Assembly (NCBI RefSeq): GCF_016458305.1
Contig: NZ_JAEMHL010000001.1
Span: 760,111-824,110, forward strand
Source of the DNA: Geomonas anaerohicana
Lineage (GTDB): Bacteria > Desulfobacterota > Desulfuromonadia > Geobacterales > Geobacteraceae
Length of the DNA: 64,000 bases
Reading direction: 5' to 3'
Shown here: piece by piece, positions 16,506-26,035 of the stretch
Layout: each line of letters opens with the position of its first letter
Numbering within the stretch: the stretch's first letter is position 1
The notes under the pieces: generated by a model
What the model was told of the DNA's origin: nothing
The model's input: the letters and a program-made list of their open reading frames with translations, nothing else
Database searches by the model: none
Made by a program: the position numbers and the translations under genes

Positions 16506-16540
16506 GGCTGCCGGAAGTTCCCGGCAGCCGCTTCATTTTC
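16506..16540 (+). terminator. Hairpin after the 38-codon gene
   Basis: GGCTGCCGG (16506-16514) and CCGGCAGCC (16521-16529) form a 9-bp stem with a six-base loop, followed by GCTTCATTTTCC. The T-rich tail is imperfect, so it is a moderate intrinsic terminator. It supports the small ORF as a discrete unit. Confidence 0.6.
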
Positions 16541-16574
16541 CACACTTCAACACATCCCGCCTCCGCGGCAAGAC

Positions 16575-16847
16575 TTCGTTTGGCAAAGTACGACCGTACT
16601 TTCGCAAAGTGCGTTCATAAAATCGTAAAGTACGATCACAAAATCGTAAAGTACGGTCGCAAACTCCCAAAGTGCAGGCACAAAATCGTAAAACGCGTCC
16701 TAAAATCGGAAAACACAATGACAAAATCGGAAAACGTCACCCTGAAATTCGAAAACAGGATGACAAAATCCGAAAACGCCATGACAAACTCGTAAAACGT
16801 CCTCGTAAATCGGTAAACGCGACCGCAACATCGGAAACCCGATCATG
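16575..16847. repeat. Thirteen tandem copies of a degenerate 21-bp repeat
   Basis: The core AAAATCGTAAA / GCAAAGTACG recurs with a strict 21-base step: anchors fall at 16585, 16606, 16627, 16648, 16669, 16690, 16711, 16732, 16753, 16774, 16795, 16816 and 16837. Copies drift from AAATCGTAAAGTACG to AAAATCGGAAAACG. An ORF across the array (16415-16795) would encode a heptad-periodic peptide, but the periodicity continues past its stop. The reverse-strand ORF also ends inside it. The array is therefore treated as non-coding DNA. Confidence 0.85.
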
Positions 16848-17195
16848 AACCCATGAAAGCTGCCCCGAGTTGGTCACTTGAGAAGCGATCGCTTTAGCTC
16901 CTTCCCACCATGTAAGGTGGGTCAATCTGGATACTCGTTAGCTGCTCGTCGCAACGGTTCGGTAATGTCTCGAGGCAAGTAAAGTGTTTGACAACCTGCA
17001 CCGGCTGCTGATATACACCTCCGCATGTACTATCCCTTCTCCAGCATACTTCCCCCTCTCGCCGCCATTCTCGCCTAGCAAGGCAGTCTGGCAGCTTCCC
17101 CATCCTGTTCGCGTCCAGCGTTCCCACTAGAGTTGCGCCTTTCTGCCTTGACCTCTGAGTGCTTCTTTCCCCTCTGAGCTTCAAGGAGATTTCAC
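16848..17195. other. No supported gene between the array and the DMT exporter
   Basis: A 96-codon ORF on the minus strand (16894-17184) shows no recognisable family, signal or ribosome site. TTGACAACCTGC near 16988 and other promoter-like words occur without good spacing. An AAGGAG site near 17182 belongs to the exporter gene. I see no RNA gene here. Confidence 0.4.
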
Positions 17196-18149
17196 ATGCA
17201 ATCCATACACTCTGCCCGCGCCGAGTCGTGCAACGGGCTTTTATTGATCATGCTCGCCGCCGTCCTTTGGGGGACCGTCGGCATTTCCACCAACATCATC
17301 TACAAACTTGCCGCGACCAACCCGCTGTCCATCGGGTTTTTCCGGCTGACGACATCCCTTCCCGTCTTGTTCTTCATGTGCTGGGTCCGGCTCGGTACGC
17401 AGATGTTCCGGGTCTCATGCGGGGACCTCGCACTTATGGCGCTTATCGGGCTGCTGACAGCGCTGTACCAGGTCTGCTTCTTCGGCGCCATTGCGCGTAC
17501 CGGAGTCGCGGTGGCGACCGTCGTTACCCTTTGTACGGCACCGGTCATGGTGGCTGTCGTCTCCGCCGCCTTCGCCAGAAAAAGGACCTCCAGAACCATG
17601 CTGGCGGCCCTCGCGGGTTCCCTCTCGGGCACGAGCCTGCTGGTCCTGTTCCAGGAGCAGTCTAACAGCTACGGAGCGGACGCCGGTGGCATCGGCCTTG
17701 CCTTGGTGTCTGCCTTTTGCTACGGCATGATGACCATTTTCTCTCAGAAGATGGCAGCGCGCCGCGATCCTTTCCAGTCTCTTGCCATAAGCTTCAGCCT
17801 GGGGGCTGCCATGCTGTTCGCCTTTGCCCATTCACGAGGTATTGTCACGACCTATACACCTCAAGCCTGGATGCTGCTCGTGTACCTGGGGACGATACCG
17901 ACCGCCCTCGCCTATGTCCTCTTCTTCAACGGCATGCGTTCAACTTCGGCAACGGCGGCCAGCATCAGCACCCTGGTGGAGCCTATGGTCGCGACCCTGC
18001 TGGCCTGGTTCCTCTTCGGCGAACGTTGCACTCCCGTGGGCTTTCTTGGGATTGCCCTGCTGGCAGGATCGTTGTTGCTGTTGTACCTGGGTGCCACGGC
18101 CTCCCTGCGTAAAAAGGGGACGATCGTGGCCGATGCGGGCGTGAGGTGA
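17196..18149 (+). CDS. EamA/DMT-family inner-membrane exporter
   Basis: 317-residue protein with about ten membrane helices arranged as two EamA repeats (residues ~12-145 and ~160-300). The start of each repeat shows the usual pattern, for example MLAAVLWGTVGIST at the first and a C-terminal EPMVATLLAWFLFGE motif in the second. Relatives export amino acids, purines or drugs; the substrate cannot be read from sequence. Ribosome site AAGGAG lies nine bases before the ATG. It appears monocistronic, and the next gene has its own promoter. Confidence 0.85.
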   Translation: MQSIHSARAESCNGLLLIMLAAVLWGTVGISTNIIYKLAATNPLSIGFFRLTTSLPVLFFMCWVRLGTQMFRVSCGDLALMALIGLLTALYQVCFFGAIARTGVAVATVVTLCTAPVMVAVVSAAFARKRTSRTMLAALAGSLSGTSLLVLFQEQSNSYGADAGGIGLALVSAFCYGMMTIFSQKMAARRDPFQSLAISFSLGAAMLFAFAHSRGIVTTYTPQAWMLLVYLGTIPTALAYVLFFNGMRSTSATAASISTLVEPMVATLLAWFLFGERCTPVGFLGIALLAGSLLLLYLGATASLRKKGTIVADAGVR

Positions 18150-18186
18150 GTGCGAGGCCTTCGGAAGTGAGCGGCGGTTTCCTGCG

Positions 18187-18214
18187 TTGACGGCACAAAT
18201 CGCCCTGATAAGAT
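18187..18214 (+). promoter_or_regulatory. Sigma-70-type promoter for the DUF2459 lipoprotein
   Basis: TTGACG (18187-18192) and TAAGAT (18209-18214) are 16 bp apart and 28 bp before the ATG. A GGGAGG ribosome site follows. Confidence 0.6.
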
Positions 18215-18241
18215 GAACTTTTCTGCGTCAGGGAGGTTCAC

Positions 18242-19054
18242 ATGGTAAAGCCAGGGGGGCGATGGGTGCCGAAAGAAGGGTTGATGCTGCTTTTGTCCCT
18301 GTCGCTGCTCCTGGCTGGTTGTGCCGCCGGGAAAAAGTGGCAATACCTGCCGGCTACGAAAGCGGAGGAGCGGTCCATCTACGTGATAGCCCACGGCTGG
18401 CACGCGGGGATCGCGCTGCCGGTGGAAGAGCTCGGCGAGGAGTTGGGCTTCGTCAAGGAGTTCCTGCGCCCGGGGCGGTACTACGAATTCGGCTGGGGAG
18501 AGGCGGAGTTCTATCAGGCCGACAAGGTCACCCCCGCCATTTTCCTAAAGGCGGTGTTCTGGAGAAATCCCAGCGTCATGCACGTATTCTCGATGCCGGT
18601 TCCCCCGGCGGAGCAGTTCAGCGGCGCCGACCTGGTCGAACTCAAGCTGTCGCAAACGGGCTTGAAGCACCTGAAGGACAGCTTGCGTGCCAGTTTCAAG
18701 CTCGCCCCGGCGCAGCGCCCCTACCCGTTGAAGAGGGGGCAGCAGGGTGAGTACCGTTTTTTCAAGGCGGAGGGGGACTACCTCATCACCCATACCTGCA
18801 ACACCTGGACGGCCAAGATGCTGGCAAGCGGCGGCGTGCCCATGGACACCGTCTTTACCCTGCGCTCGGCGGGCGTGATGCGGCAGGTAAAAGACGCGAG
18901 GAAGGAGTACCTGAGGCTGCGGCCGCAAGGAGCGGAAACGGGTAACGAGCGGCGGGCTCTTCCCAGCTCGCTCCAGCTTGCCCCTTTGGCAAAGGAAGGA
19001 GGGGACTGGCTCCGCCTGTTGCCTATCCCCTTAGTGCATGGGGAGGGCGGTTGA
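18242..19054 (+). CDS. DUF2459 family lipoprotein, 3' end built from a repeat
   Basis: 270-residue envelope protein. A signal peptide with lipobox LLLAGC (Cys27) is followed by a DUF2459 domain (~residues 44-215) with conserved VIAHGWHAGIALP, YEFGWGEAEFYQ and THTCNTWTAKML. The Cys/His/Asn pattern suggests a papain-like NlpC/P60-related fold (inference). The last ~35 residues (ALPSSLQLAPLAKEGGDWLR...) come from a palindromic repeat that begins at 18999, so the native stop has been replaced by one inside the element. Function is unknown. The gene has its own promoter and a good GGGAGG ribosome site. Confidence 0.8.
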   Translation: MVKPGGRWVPKEGLMLLLSLSLLLAGCAAGKKWQYLPATKAEERSIYVIAHGWHAGIALPVEELGEELGFVKEFLRPGRYYEFGWGEAEFYQADKVTPAIFLKAVFWRNPSVMHVFSMPVPPAEQFSGADLVELKLSQTGLKHLKDSLRASFKLAPAQRPYPLKRGQQGEYRFFKAEGDYLITHTCNTWTAKMLASGGVPMDTVFTLRSAGVMRQVKDARKEYLRLRPQGAETGNERRALPSSLQLAPLAKEGGDWLRLLPIPLVHGEGG

Positions 19055-19110
19055 GCTGAAAGGGGCGTTCCGCCAAAGGGACGGGCACCTAACGGAGCCA
19101 GTCCCTTCTG
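18999..19110. repeat. REPIN-like element, family A, copy 3
   Basis: The arms GGGGACTGGCTCCGCCTGTT (plus GCCTATCCCC) and AAAGGGACGGGCACCTAACG (plus GAGCCAGTCCC) are inverted. The interior GAGCTGAAAGGGGCGTTCCG is the reverse complement of the interior of copy 1 at 8401-8420. It overlaps the 3' end of the DUF2459 gene and ends 29 bp from the MCP stop. Confidence 0.85.
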
Positions 19111-19138
19111 CTTGTTGTCGCCCCTTCCGCCTCTTTGG

Positions 19139-20743
19139 TTATGCCACCTTGAAGCGGCTCACCAGGTCCTGCAGCTCCTGGGCCTGCACGGCTAACTGCG
19201 CCGCCGCGGTCGCGGTCTCTTCCGCCCCCTTGGCGCTTTGCTGCACCACCTCGGTGATCTGCTGGATGTTGCTGGTCACCTCTCCGGTAGTCGCGGTCTG
19301 CTCTTCGGCTGCCGTCGCGATCTGGCTCACCTGCATGGATACCTCGTTGATCCGGTTCAGGATCTCCTCCAGCGCCTGCCCCGATTTCTGCGATGAAACC
19401 GCTCCCTTTTCCACCTCGACCACCCCCTCCTCCATGGCCTTCACGGCAGCCTTGGTGTCGTTCTGGATGGCCTTGATCATCTCGCCGATCTCCCTTGTCG
19501 CCCTGGTGGTCCGCTCCGCGAGCGCCCTGACCTCGTCGGCGACGACAGCGAAGCCCCGTCCCTGGTCACCGGCCCGGGCCGCTTCGATGGCGGCGTTCAA
19601 GGCCAGCAGGTTGGTTTGGTCCGCGATGTCCTCGATGGTGCCGACGATGTTGCCGATCCGTTCGGAACTCGAACCGAGCGCCTCGATGGTCAGGGAGGTC
19701 TCCCGGACCCTGTTGGCGATGACCCCCATCCCGACGATGGTCTCCTGGACGACCTGGGCCCCGGTGCCGGCAGCGCTGGCGGAGAGCTGGGACGCTTCCG
19801 CTGCCATGGTGCAGTTGCGGGCGATATCGCTGCTGGTGGAGGCCATCTCCTCGCTGGCTGTGGCAACGGTGTTGGTCTGGCAGGCGACCTCTTCGGCACC
19901 GGTCGCAATCTGCTCGGAGGTGGCATGGAGCTGGTTGGAGGCCGAGGCGATGCCGGTGGAGATGTCGACGGTCCGGGATATCATCTGGCGCAAATTGATG
20001 ACCATGTGCTGCAGGGCGGACATCAGTTGCCCGGTTTCGTCCTTGGTCTTCGCTTCCGGGCTGACACTCAGGTCGCCCGCCGCGATGGCGTTGGCAACGC
20101 TTACCGCGTCAGCCAGCGGCCTGGTTATCCCCCTGGAGATGAACACGCCCAGAGCGAGGGACACGAGAAAGCCGAGCGCGGTGAATGCCAGCATGATGTA
20201 GCCGGAACGATCGGCGTCGGTGGAGTTGCGCAGGGAGGTCTCCCTGGCTGTCTTGAGGTTGAGGTCGAGCACCTGTCTCAGCAGTTGACGGATCTCGACG
20301 CGCTTTTGTTTTTCCGAGGCCCGCAGCGCGAGCATCTCCTCGAACTTGGCTCCCTGTGCCAGCGACCTCATGTGCTCCGCGTACTTGGCGTAGCCGGCGA
20401 GTCCCTCCAGCATCCGGTTGTAATTCTTCTCGTCCTCGGCGTCGATCAGGGTGCTGCGGTATTCCTTGAGAGCGGCATCTATCTGTTTCAGGTCACGCTC
20501 GACCAGATCGAGATAGTTGGGATCGGCCTTCCTTTCCAGGGCCAGGTAGTTCAGGTTCGCGACGGACCGCTCGAACCCTTCGGTGATCCTGGCCAGCTGC
20601 CCCAGCGGCACGGTGCACTTCTCGTACAAGAAGGTGTCGGCCTTGTCCACCTTGTGGATGTCCAAGTAGCCTATGATCCCGATGATGGCAGCTATGCACG
20701 CGACCGCAAAAAAACCCACTAACAGCTTCGTTCCGACTTTCAT
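19139..20743 (-). CDS. Methyl-accepting chemotaxis protein, 4HB sensor
   Basis: 534-residue receptor. An N-terminal membrane helix (~8-30) is followed by a periplasmic four-helix-bundle ligand domain (~35-185), a second membrane helix (~190-212), a HAMP linker ([22 protein letters not shown]) and a cytoplasmic signalling domain. The conserved hairpin tip is [20 protein letters not shown] with [18 protein letters not shown]. There is no CheR-docking pentapeptide at the C-terminus. Ribosome site AAGGAG precedes the ATG. It lies 30 bp downstream of a small receiver gene on the same strand, so the two are probably co-transcribed. Confidence 0.93.
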   Translation of the reverse strand: MKVGTKLLVGFFAVACIAAIIGIIGYLDIHKVDKADTFLYEKCTVPLGQLARITEGFERSVANLNYLALERKADPNYLDLVERDLKQIDAALKEYRSTLIDAEDEKNYNRMLEGLAGYAKYAEHMRSLAQGAKFEEMLALRASEKQKRVEIRQLLRQVLDLNLKTARETSLRNSTDADRSGYIMLAFTALGFLVSLALGVFISRGITRPLADAVSVANAIAAGDLSVSPEAKTKDETGQLMSALQHMVINLRQMISRTVDISTGIASASNQLHATSEQIATGAEEVACQTNTVATASEEMASTSSDIARNCTMAAEASQLSASAAGTGAQVVQETIVGMGVIANRVRETSLTIEALGSSSERIGNIVGTIEDIADQTNLLALNAAIEAARAGDQGRGFAVVADEVRALAERTTRATREIGEMIKAIQNDTKAAVKAMEEGVVEVEKGAVSSQKSGQALEEILNRINEVSMQVSQIATAAEEQTATTGEVTSNIQQITEVVQQSAKGAEETATAAAQLAVQAQELQDLVSRFKVA

Positions 20744-20773
20744 CTTTGTCTCCTTTCGATCTTGAACGACCGG

Positions 20774-21175
20774 TTACTCCGCGTTGTGTTTCGTCGACGG
20801 GCGCCTTGGCAACCCCAACTGCTGCAGGCATGACATGAACTCCACGACGGTGAAGGGTTTGGCCAAAACACCGTCGGCACCGAGCGTTCTGGCAGCGGCC
20901 AGCAGGGGATCCTTGTTCCCCCAGGGGGATCTCCTCAGCAGGGCAAGGATCCGCGGGCACTCCTTTTTCATTTTCAGGTTCAAGATCACGTCGAGGCCGT
21001 TGGTCCCCGGCATGAGGAGTTCGGTGACCACCAGGTCGAACGAGATGATGTTGATCATCTTCAGACCGGCCAGCCCGGTGTGCGCCGCGAAAAGGATGTA
21101 GCCGGCATCGGCCAGAGGATCCTGGAGCCGTTCGATTGTCGTCACATCGTCATCTATGAAAAGAACTGAGGCCAT
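20774..21175 (-). CDS. Stand-alone receiver protein with Glu at the phospho-site
   Basis: 133-residue single REC domain without output domain. The acidic pocket FIDDD (6-10) and the conserved Lys in LAKPF are kept. The phospho-acceptor position in FDLVVTELLMPG is Glu52 where receivers have Asp (VTDLLMPG), so it may be locked in an active-like state or unphosphorylatable. The ATG at 21175 is preferred because the AGGAGGG site is correctly spaced to it; the ATG at 21181 is too close. It is co-directional with the MCP, which suggests a chemosensory adaptor role (inference). Confidence 0.85.
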   Translation of the reverse strand: MASVLFIDDDVTTIERLQDPLADAGYILFAAHTGLAGLKMINIISFDLVVTELLMPGTNGLDVILNLKMKKECPRILALLRRSPWGNKDPLLAAARTLGADGVLAKPFTVVEFMSCLQQLGLPRRPSTKHNAE

Positions 21176-21218
21176 GGTCATTCCCTCCTATCGTATCCGC
21201 CTGTTCGGGCGGGTGCCG

Positions 21219-21382
21219 GTGTCCCTTCATGGGGACACGTGCTGCGCTGGGCGCGCTTCCTGGCCGTATACATCGCAGGGGGCGTGCCAAGAACAGGTTT
21301 GTCGAGAAAACGGAGGGTTAGCGGCGGAAGGGAAGGGGGGTGTGTCCCTCGGGAGGGACACGTGCGGCGGAGAGGGGACACA
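21219..21382. repeat. Pair of GTGTCCC/GGGACAC palindromes
   Basis: GTGTCCCTTCATGGGGACAC followed by GTGC (21219-21242) and TGTGTCCCTCGGGAGGGACA followed by CGTGCGG (21341-21367), with a further GGGGACAC at 21374-21381. The two palindromes are related and in the same orientation. They fill the spacer between the receiver gene and the NtrC-type regulator. Confidence 0.65.
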
Positions 21383-21385
21383 AGC

Positions 21386-22768
<1,383 letters not shown>

Positions 22769-22781
22769 GGTGGTTCCCCGT

Positions 22782-25718
22782 TTAACGAGCCGCGTCGAGA
22801 GCCGCCAGCAGCCGTTCTAGTTCCCGTTTGATCCCTGACACTGCTTCTGCCATGGCGCCGGGGTCGACGGCACCCGATCCCGACGCATCCTCCAGTGTGC
22901 CGGCAAGTGTTGCCAGCGACTGGCCGCCCACTGCGGCGGCAGCTCCTCTCAGCTTGTGAGCGAAGAAGCATATCTTGGCGCAATCGCCGCCACGCAGCCC
23001 GGCCTCGATCTGGTCCAGATATTCCGTAGCCCTGGCCCGGAACAGGTCGATCACCTCGACATCGTCGGTGATGTTTTCGGAAAGAGAGACATCCTGCACA
23101 ACAGCCTCGGCCGGTGCGGGTGCGGCATCCCTTAGCACCCTGCCGATCTCCTCCCGGAGGCGGTGCAATTCCAACGGTTTCTGGACGTAGTTCATTCCCG
23201 CTTCGACGATGCCGCGGTGAGCCACGATGTCCGCGGTGTATCCTGACATGAAGATCACCTTGAGGTCAGGCCTCACCCCCTTGATTCTGTCGACCATCTC
23301 CTTCCCGTTCATCTCGGGCATGATGACGTCGGTCAGGATCAGGTCGATGGCCTGACCCGGCTGCTCGCAGATCGAGATGGCGGCTTGGGGCGATTGCGCC
23401 TGGATGACGGTGTAGCCCAGCTGCTGCAGCAGCTTCGACGCTATCCTCATCAGCATCTCTTCGTCTTCCACCAGGAGAATGGTTCCGGTGCCGGTCGATG
23501 GCAGGTCCCCTGCCTCCTCGCTTTCCGGCGTCGGTTCTGCCAGGCGCGGCAGGTGGATGTAGAAGGTGGTCCCCTGTCCGGGCTCGCTGCAGCACTGGAT
23601 AAACCCTTCGTTCTGGGTGACGATGCCGTAGACGGTGGAGAGGCCGAGTCCGGTACCTTCGCCCAAAGGTTTGGTGGTGAAAAACGGCTCGAAGATGCGC
23701 TTTTGCGTCTCGCTGTCCATGCCGCACCCGGTGTCGGCGACGGTCAACAGGACGTAGTCGCCGGGGCGCGCGCCGGGATGAGAGTGGCAGTAGTCGCTGT
23801 CGATGTGGATGTTCTTGGTGGCCAGTGTCAGTGAGCCGCCGCCGCGCATGGCGTCGCGGGCATTGACCGACAGGTTCATCAGGATCTGGTCGACTTGCGA
23901 CGGATCCATCCTGATGGTCCACAGATCCGCCCCGGGGAGGAACCTGAGCTGCACGTCTTCGCCGATCAGCCGGCCCAGGTTGGTCCGAGCCTGCGCCACG
24001 TGGGCATTTAAGTCGATGGCCTTCGGGAGGATGGCGTCCTTGCGCGAGAATGCCAGCAATTGCCTGGTGATGCCGCTGGAGCGCTCGGCGGCCATGGTGA
24101 TGGCGTCGAGCAGCTCCCACAGCTCGCTCCCTTGCGGCACTTTGGGCATGGCGAGCTGGGCGGCTCCGAGGATGACGGAAAGCATGTTGTTGAAATCGTG
24201 GGCGACGCCTCCGGCGAGCCGACCGATCGATTCCATCTTCTGGGACTGGTACAGCTGTTCCTCCAGTTTCTTGCGCTCGGTAAGGTCCTGGATGAAGCCG
24301 ACCAGGCACGGTTCCTGGGAATGGGGATCGGTGGTGGCCATGATGTAGAATATGGCGTCCAGCAGGGAGCCGTCTTTGCGGTACAGGGTTACCTGGCGCT
24401 GCACGTAACTCCCCTGCGCGCTCCTCGCTGCGGCGACCAACTCGGCGCGGGCTTCGGGCGAGGCCCACAGTCCGGCCGCCCCTGACGGATTGACTTCGTC
24501 CATCATGCCCTGCGGGCTGCTGTACCCGAACATTGCGGCCTGCGCCCCGTTCATCTGCAGAAAGCGGCCGTCGAGGGTGGTGCGGAACATGCCGACGGGA
24601 GAGCCGTCGAAGAGGGAACGCAGGTGCCCCTCGCTCTCGGCCAACCCCTTTTCCGCCCGGATGCGGTCCTCGATCTCCTCTTCCAAAAGCGCGGCCTGTT
24701 CCTGGAGGTCCTCTTCCCTTTGCCGGACTGCTTCCATCGCCTCGGTTTCCTGGCGCCAGCGCCGGCGGATCTGGCGCACCGAGAACAGGGATAGCAGGGT
24801 GAAGAAAGCCAGCAGGGCTGCCGCAAGCCCCGCCTCGTGGTACCAGGGGGCGAGGTAGTCCTGGGTGGCCTGCCCGACGAAGATGTACAGGGGATGCTTG
24901 GCGAGCTTGCGGTAGCTGATGGTCCGTCTGATCCTGTCGGTTTTCACCTCGGCGGTGTAACTGCCGTGATCGGGGGTGGCCCGCACGGACGCGAGGACTT
25001 CCCGGGAAAGGTTCCTCTCCCCCACGGCGCTACCCACGCCTTGGCGGTCCGGGACCCGGACTATCTGCGCCAGGTCGGAGTCGCGCAGCGACATCGCCCC
25101 GTGCGGGCCCAGGTCGAGAGAGGCAAAGGTCTCCTTGAAGTGTTCCAGGGTGATGGTGCCGGTGACGATCCCAAGGAAGGTGCCGTCGGCCGCGGAGACT
25201 TTCCTGGCGATCACCAGCACCCACTTCCCGGTGGCGTGGCTGACCAGCGGCTTCGAGATCACCATCTCCTTGCGCGGGTCGTCCCGGAGGGCGCGGAAGT
25301 ATTCACGGTCGGAGGCGCTGATGATGCGGCCGGGGGCGAAGTCGGTGCCGCAGATGAGCTCGCCCCGAGCGTCCGCAACATGGATGCCGTACAGTTCAGG
25401 TGTCTGTTTTTTCAGGCGCCCGAGGAAGGAACGCATGAGCGTCGGCTGCAGGCGACCTTCCGAGAGCTCCGCGCCGGCCTCTTCGGCAACCGCGAAAAGC
25501 ACCGTGTCGATCCTGTCGATGATGCTGGATACGTTTGCCTCCAGCGTCTGGGCGAGGTTGTAGGTGGAGAAGGCGACACCTTGGGCATACTGCTGACGGA
25601 TCTTGTAAAGGGATAGCCCGACGATGGCATAAACGAACAGGTTGAGCAGTATGGCAGTGGCCAGCAGTCGAGCAGCCAGTCGTGTTGGTGCTTGACCGCT
25701 GGTACGGGTATCTTTCAT
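22782..25718 (-). CDS. Hybrid histidine kinase: Cache-PAS-HisKA-HATPase-REC-HPt
   Basis: 978 residues from ATG 25718, which has a GAGGAA site; an upstream TTG at 25775 is less likely. Two membrane helices (~20-40 and ~285-305) bound a periplasmic double-Cache sensor with SDREYFRALRDDP and WVLVIARKVSA. A coiled coil, PAS (~353-480), H-box LAGGVAHDFNN (His ~505), HATPase_c with EGTGLGLSTVYGIVTQNEG, a receiver (ILTDVIMPEMNG) and a C-terminal HPt domain (FFAHKLRGAAAAVG) follow. This is a full phosphorelay in one chain, and the adjacent NtrC regulator is the likely final acceptor. Confidence 0.92.
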   Translation of the reverse strand: MKDTRTSGQAPTRLAARLLATAILLNLFVYAIVGLSLYKIRQQYAQGVAFSTYNLAQTLEANVSSIIDRIDTVLFAVAEEAGAELSEGRLQPTLMRSFLGRLKKQTPELYGIHVADARGELICGTDFAPGRIISASDREYFRALRDDPRKEMVISKPLVSHATGKWVLVIARKVSAADGTFLGIVTGTITLEHFKETFASLDLGPHGAMSLRDSDLAQIVRVPDRQGVGSAVGERNLSREVLASVRATPDHGSYTAEVKTDRIRRTISYRKLAKHPLYIFVGQATQDYLAPWYHEAGLAAALLAFFTLLSLFSVRQIRRRWRQETEAMEAVRQREEDLQEQAALLEEEIEDRIRAEKGLAESEGHLRSLFDGSPVGMFRTTLDGRFLQMNGAQAAMFGYSSPQGMMDEVNPSGAAGLWASPEARAELVAAARSAQGSYVQRQVTLYRKDGSLLDAIFYIMATTDPHSQEPCLVGFIQDLTERKKLEEQLYQSQKMESIGRLAGGVAHDFNNMLSVILGAAQLAMPKVPQGSELWELLDAITMAAERSSGITRQLLAFSRKDAILPKAIDLNAHVAQARTNLGRLIGEDVQLRFLPGADLWTIRMDPSQVDQILMNLSVNARDAMRGGGSLTLATKNIHIDSDYCHSHPGARPGDYVLLTVADTGCGMDSETQKRIFEPFFTTKPLGEGTGLGLSTVYGIVTQNEGFIQCCSEPGQGTTFYIHLPRLAEPTPESEEAGDLPSTGTGTILLVEDEEMLMRIASKLLQQLGYTVIQAQSPQAAISICEQPGQAIDLILTDVIMPEMNGKEMVDRIKGVRPDLKVIFMSGYTADIVAHRGIVEAGMNYVQKPLELHRLREEIGRVLRDAAPAPAEAVVQDVSLSENITDDVEVIDLFRARATEYLDQIEAGLRGGDCAKICFFAHKLRGAAAAVGGQSLATLAGTLEDASGSGAVDPGAMAEAVSGIKRELERLLAALDAAR

Positions 25719-26035
25719 CACTTCCTCGTGTTTGGAAAGGTCTATGACAAGGGTATGTTTGATGGGTGATTTCAACTGAACAGCAAAACCCCTCTCGAAG
25801 GCACAGTATACCGTAATTATGCCAGTGTCACTCGGTGACAGATTTGCCAGTTTTATTTTGTAACTGGACGGCAGCAGTAGGTGGTCCGGTACAAAACGTT
25901 ACGAAATTCCACATCCTGTTCATTCTCTCATGTCTGGTAACATATATACTGCGGCCGTTTCCGAACGGGATCTGATAGATACTCGGAAGAGAGTCGATTT
26001 TCTCGAATCTATTTTTTCTGGCAACGGAGTCCCTG
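25719..26035. other. Divergent intergenic region between two hybrid kinases
   Basis: About 317 bp separate the two divergent kinase genes. GTGTCACTCGGTGACA (25836-25851) is a short palindrome, and GGTAACATATATACTGC near 25943 may hold a -10 for the rightward gene. I see no RNA gene or terminator. The promoters for both genes must lie here. Confidence 0.45.

Noticed and set aside
16415..16795. 126-codon ORF with heptad repeats over the 21-bp array
   Set aside because: The DNA periodicity continues after its stop, there is no ribosome site, and the first part overlaps the 38-codon gene in another frame.
16575..16847. Considered as a CRISPR array
   Set aside because: The 21-bp units are contiguous and degenerate with no unique spacers, and no cas genes are near.
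16894..17184. 96-codon minus-strand ORF before the DMT exporter
   Set aside because: No family, signal peptide or ribosome site could be seen; left as unassigned intergenic DNA.
19038..20201. Long plus-strand ORF (387 codons) opposite the MCP gene
   Set aside because: It is the antisense shadow of a well-recognised MCP; its composition (Ser/Ala-rich) is typical of such shadows.
25719..25775. TTG at 25775 as the start of the Cache-type kinase
   Set aside because: The ATG at 25718 has a well-spaced GAGGAA site and begins just before the first membrane helix.
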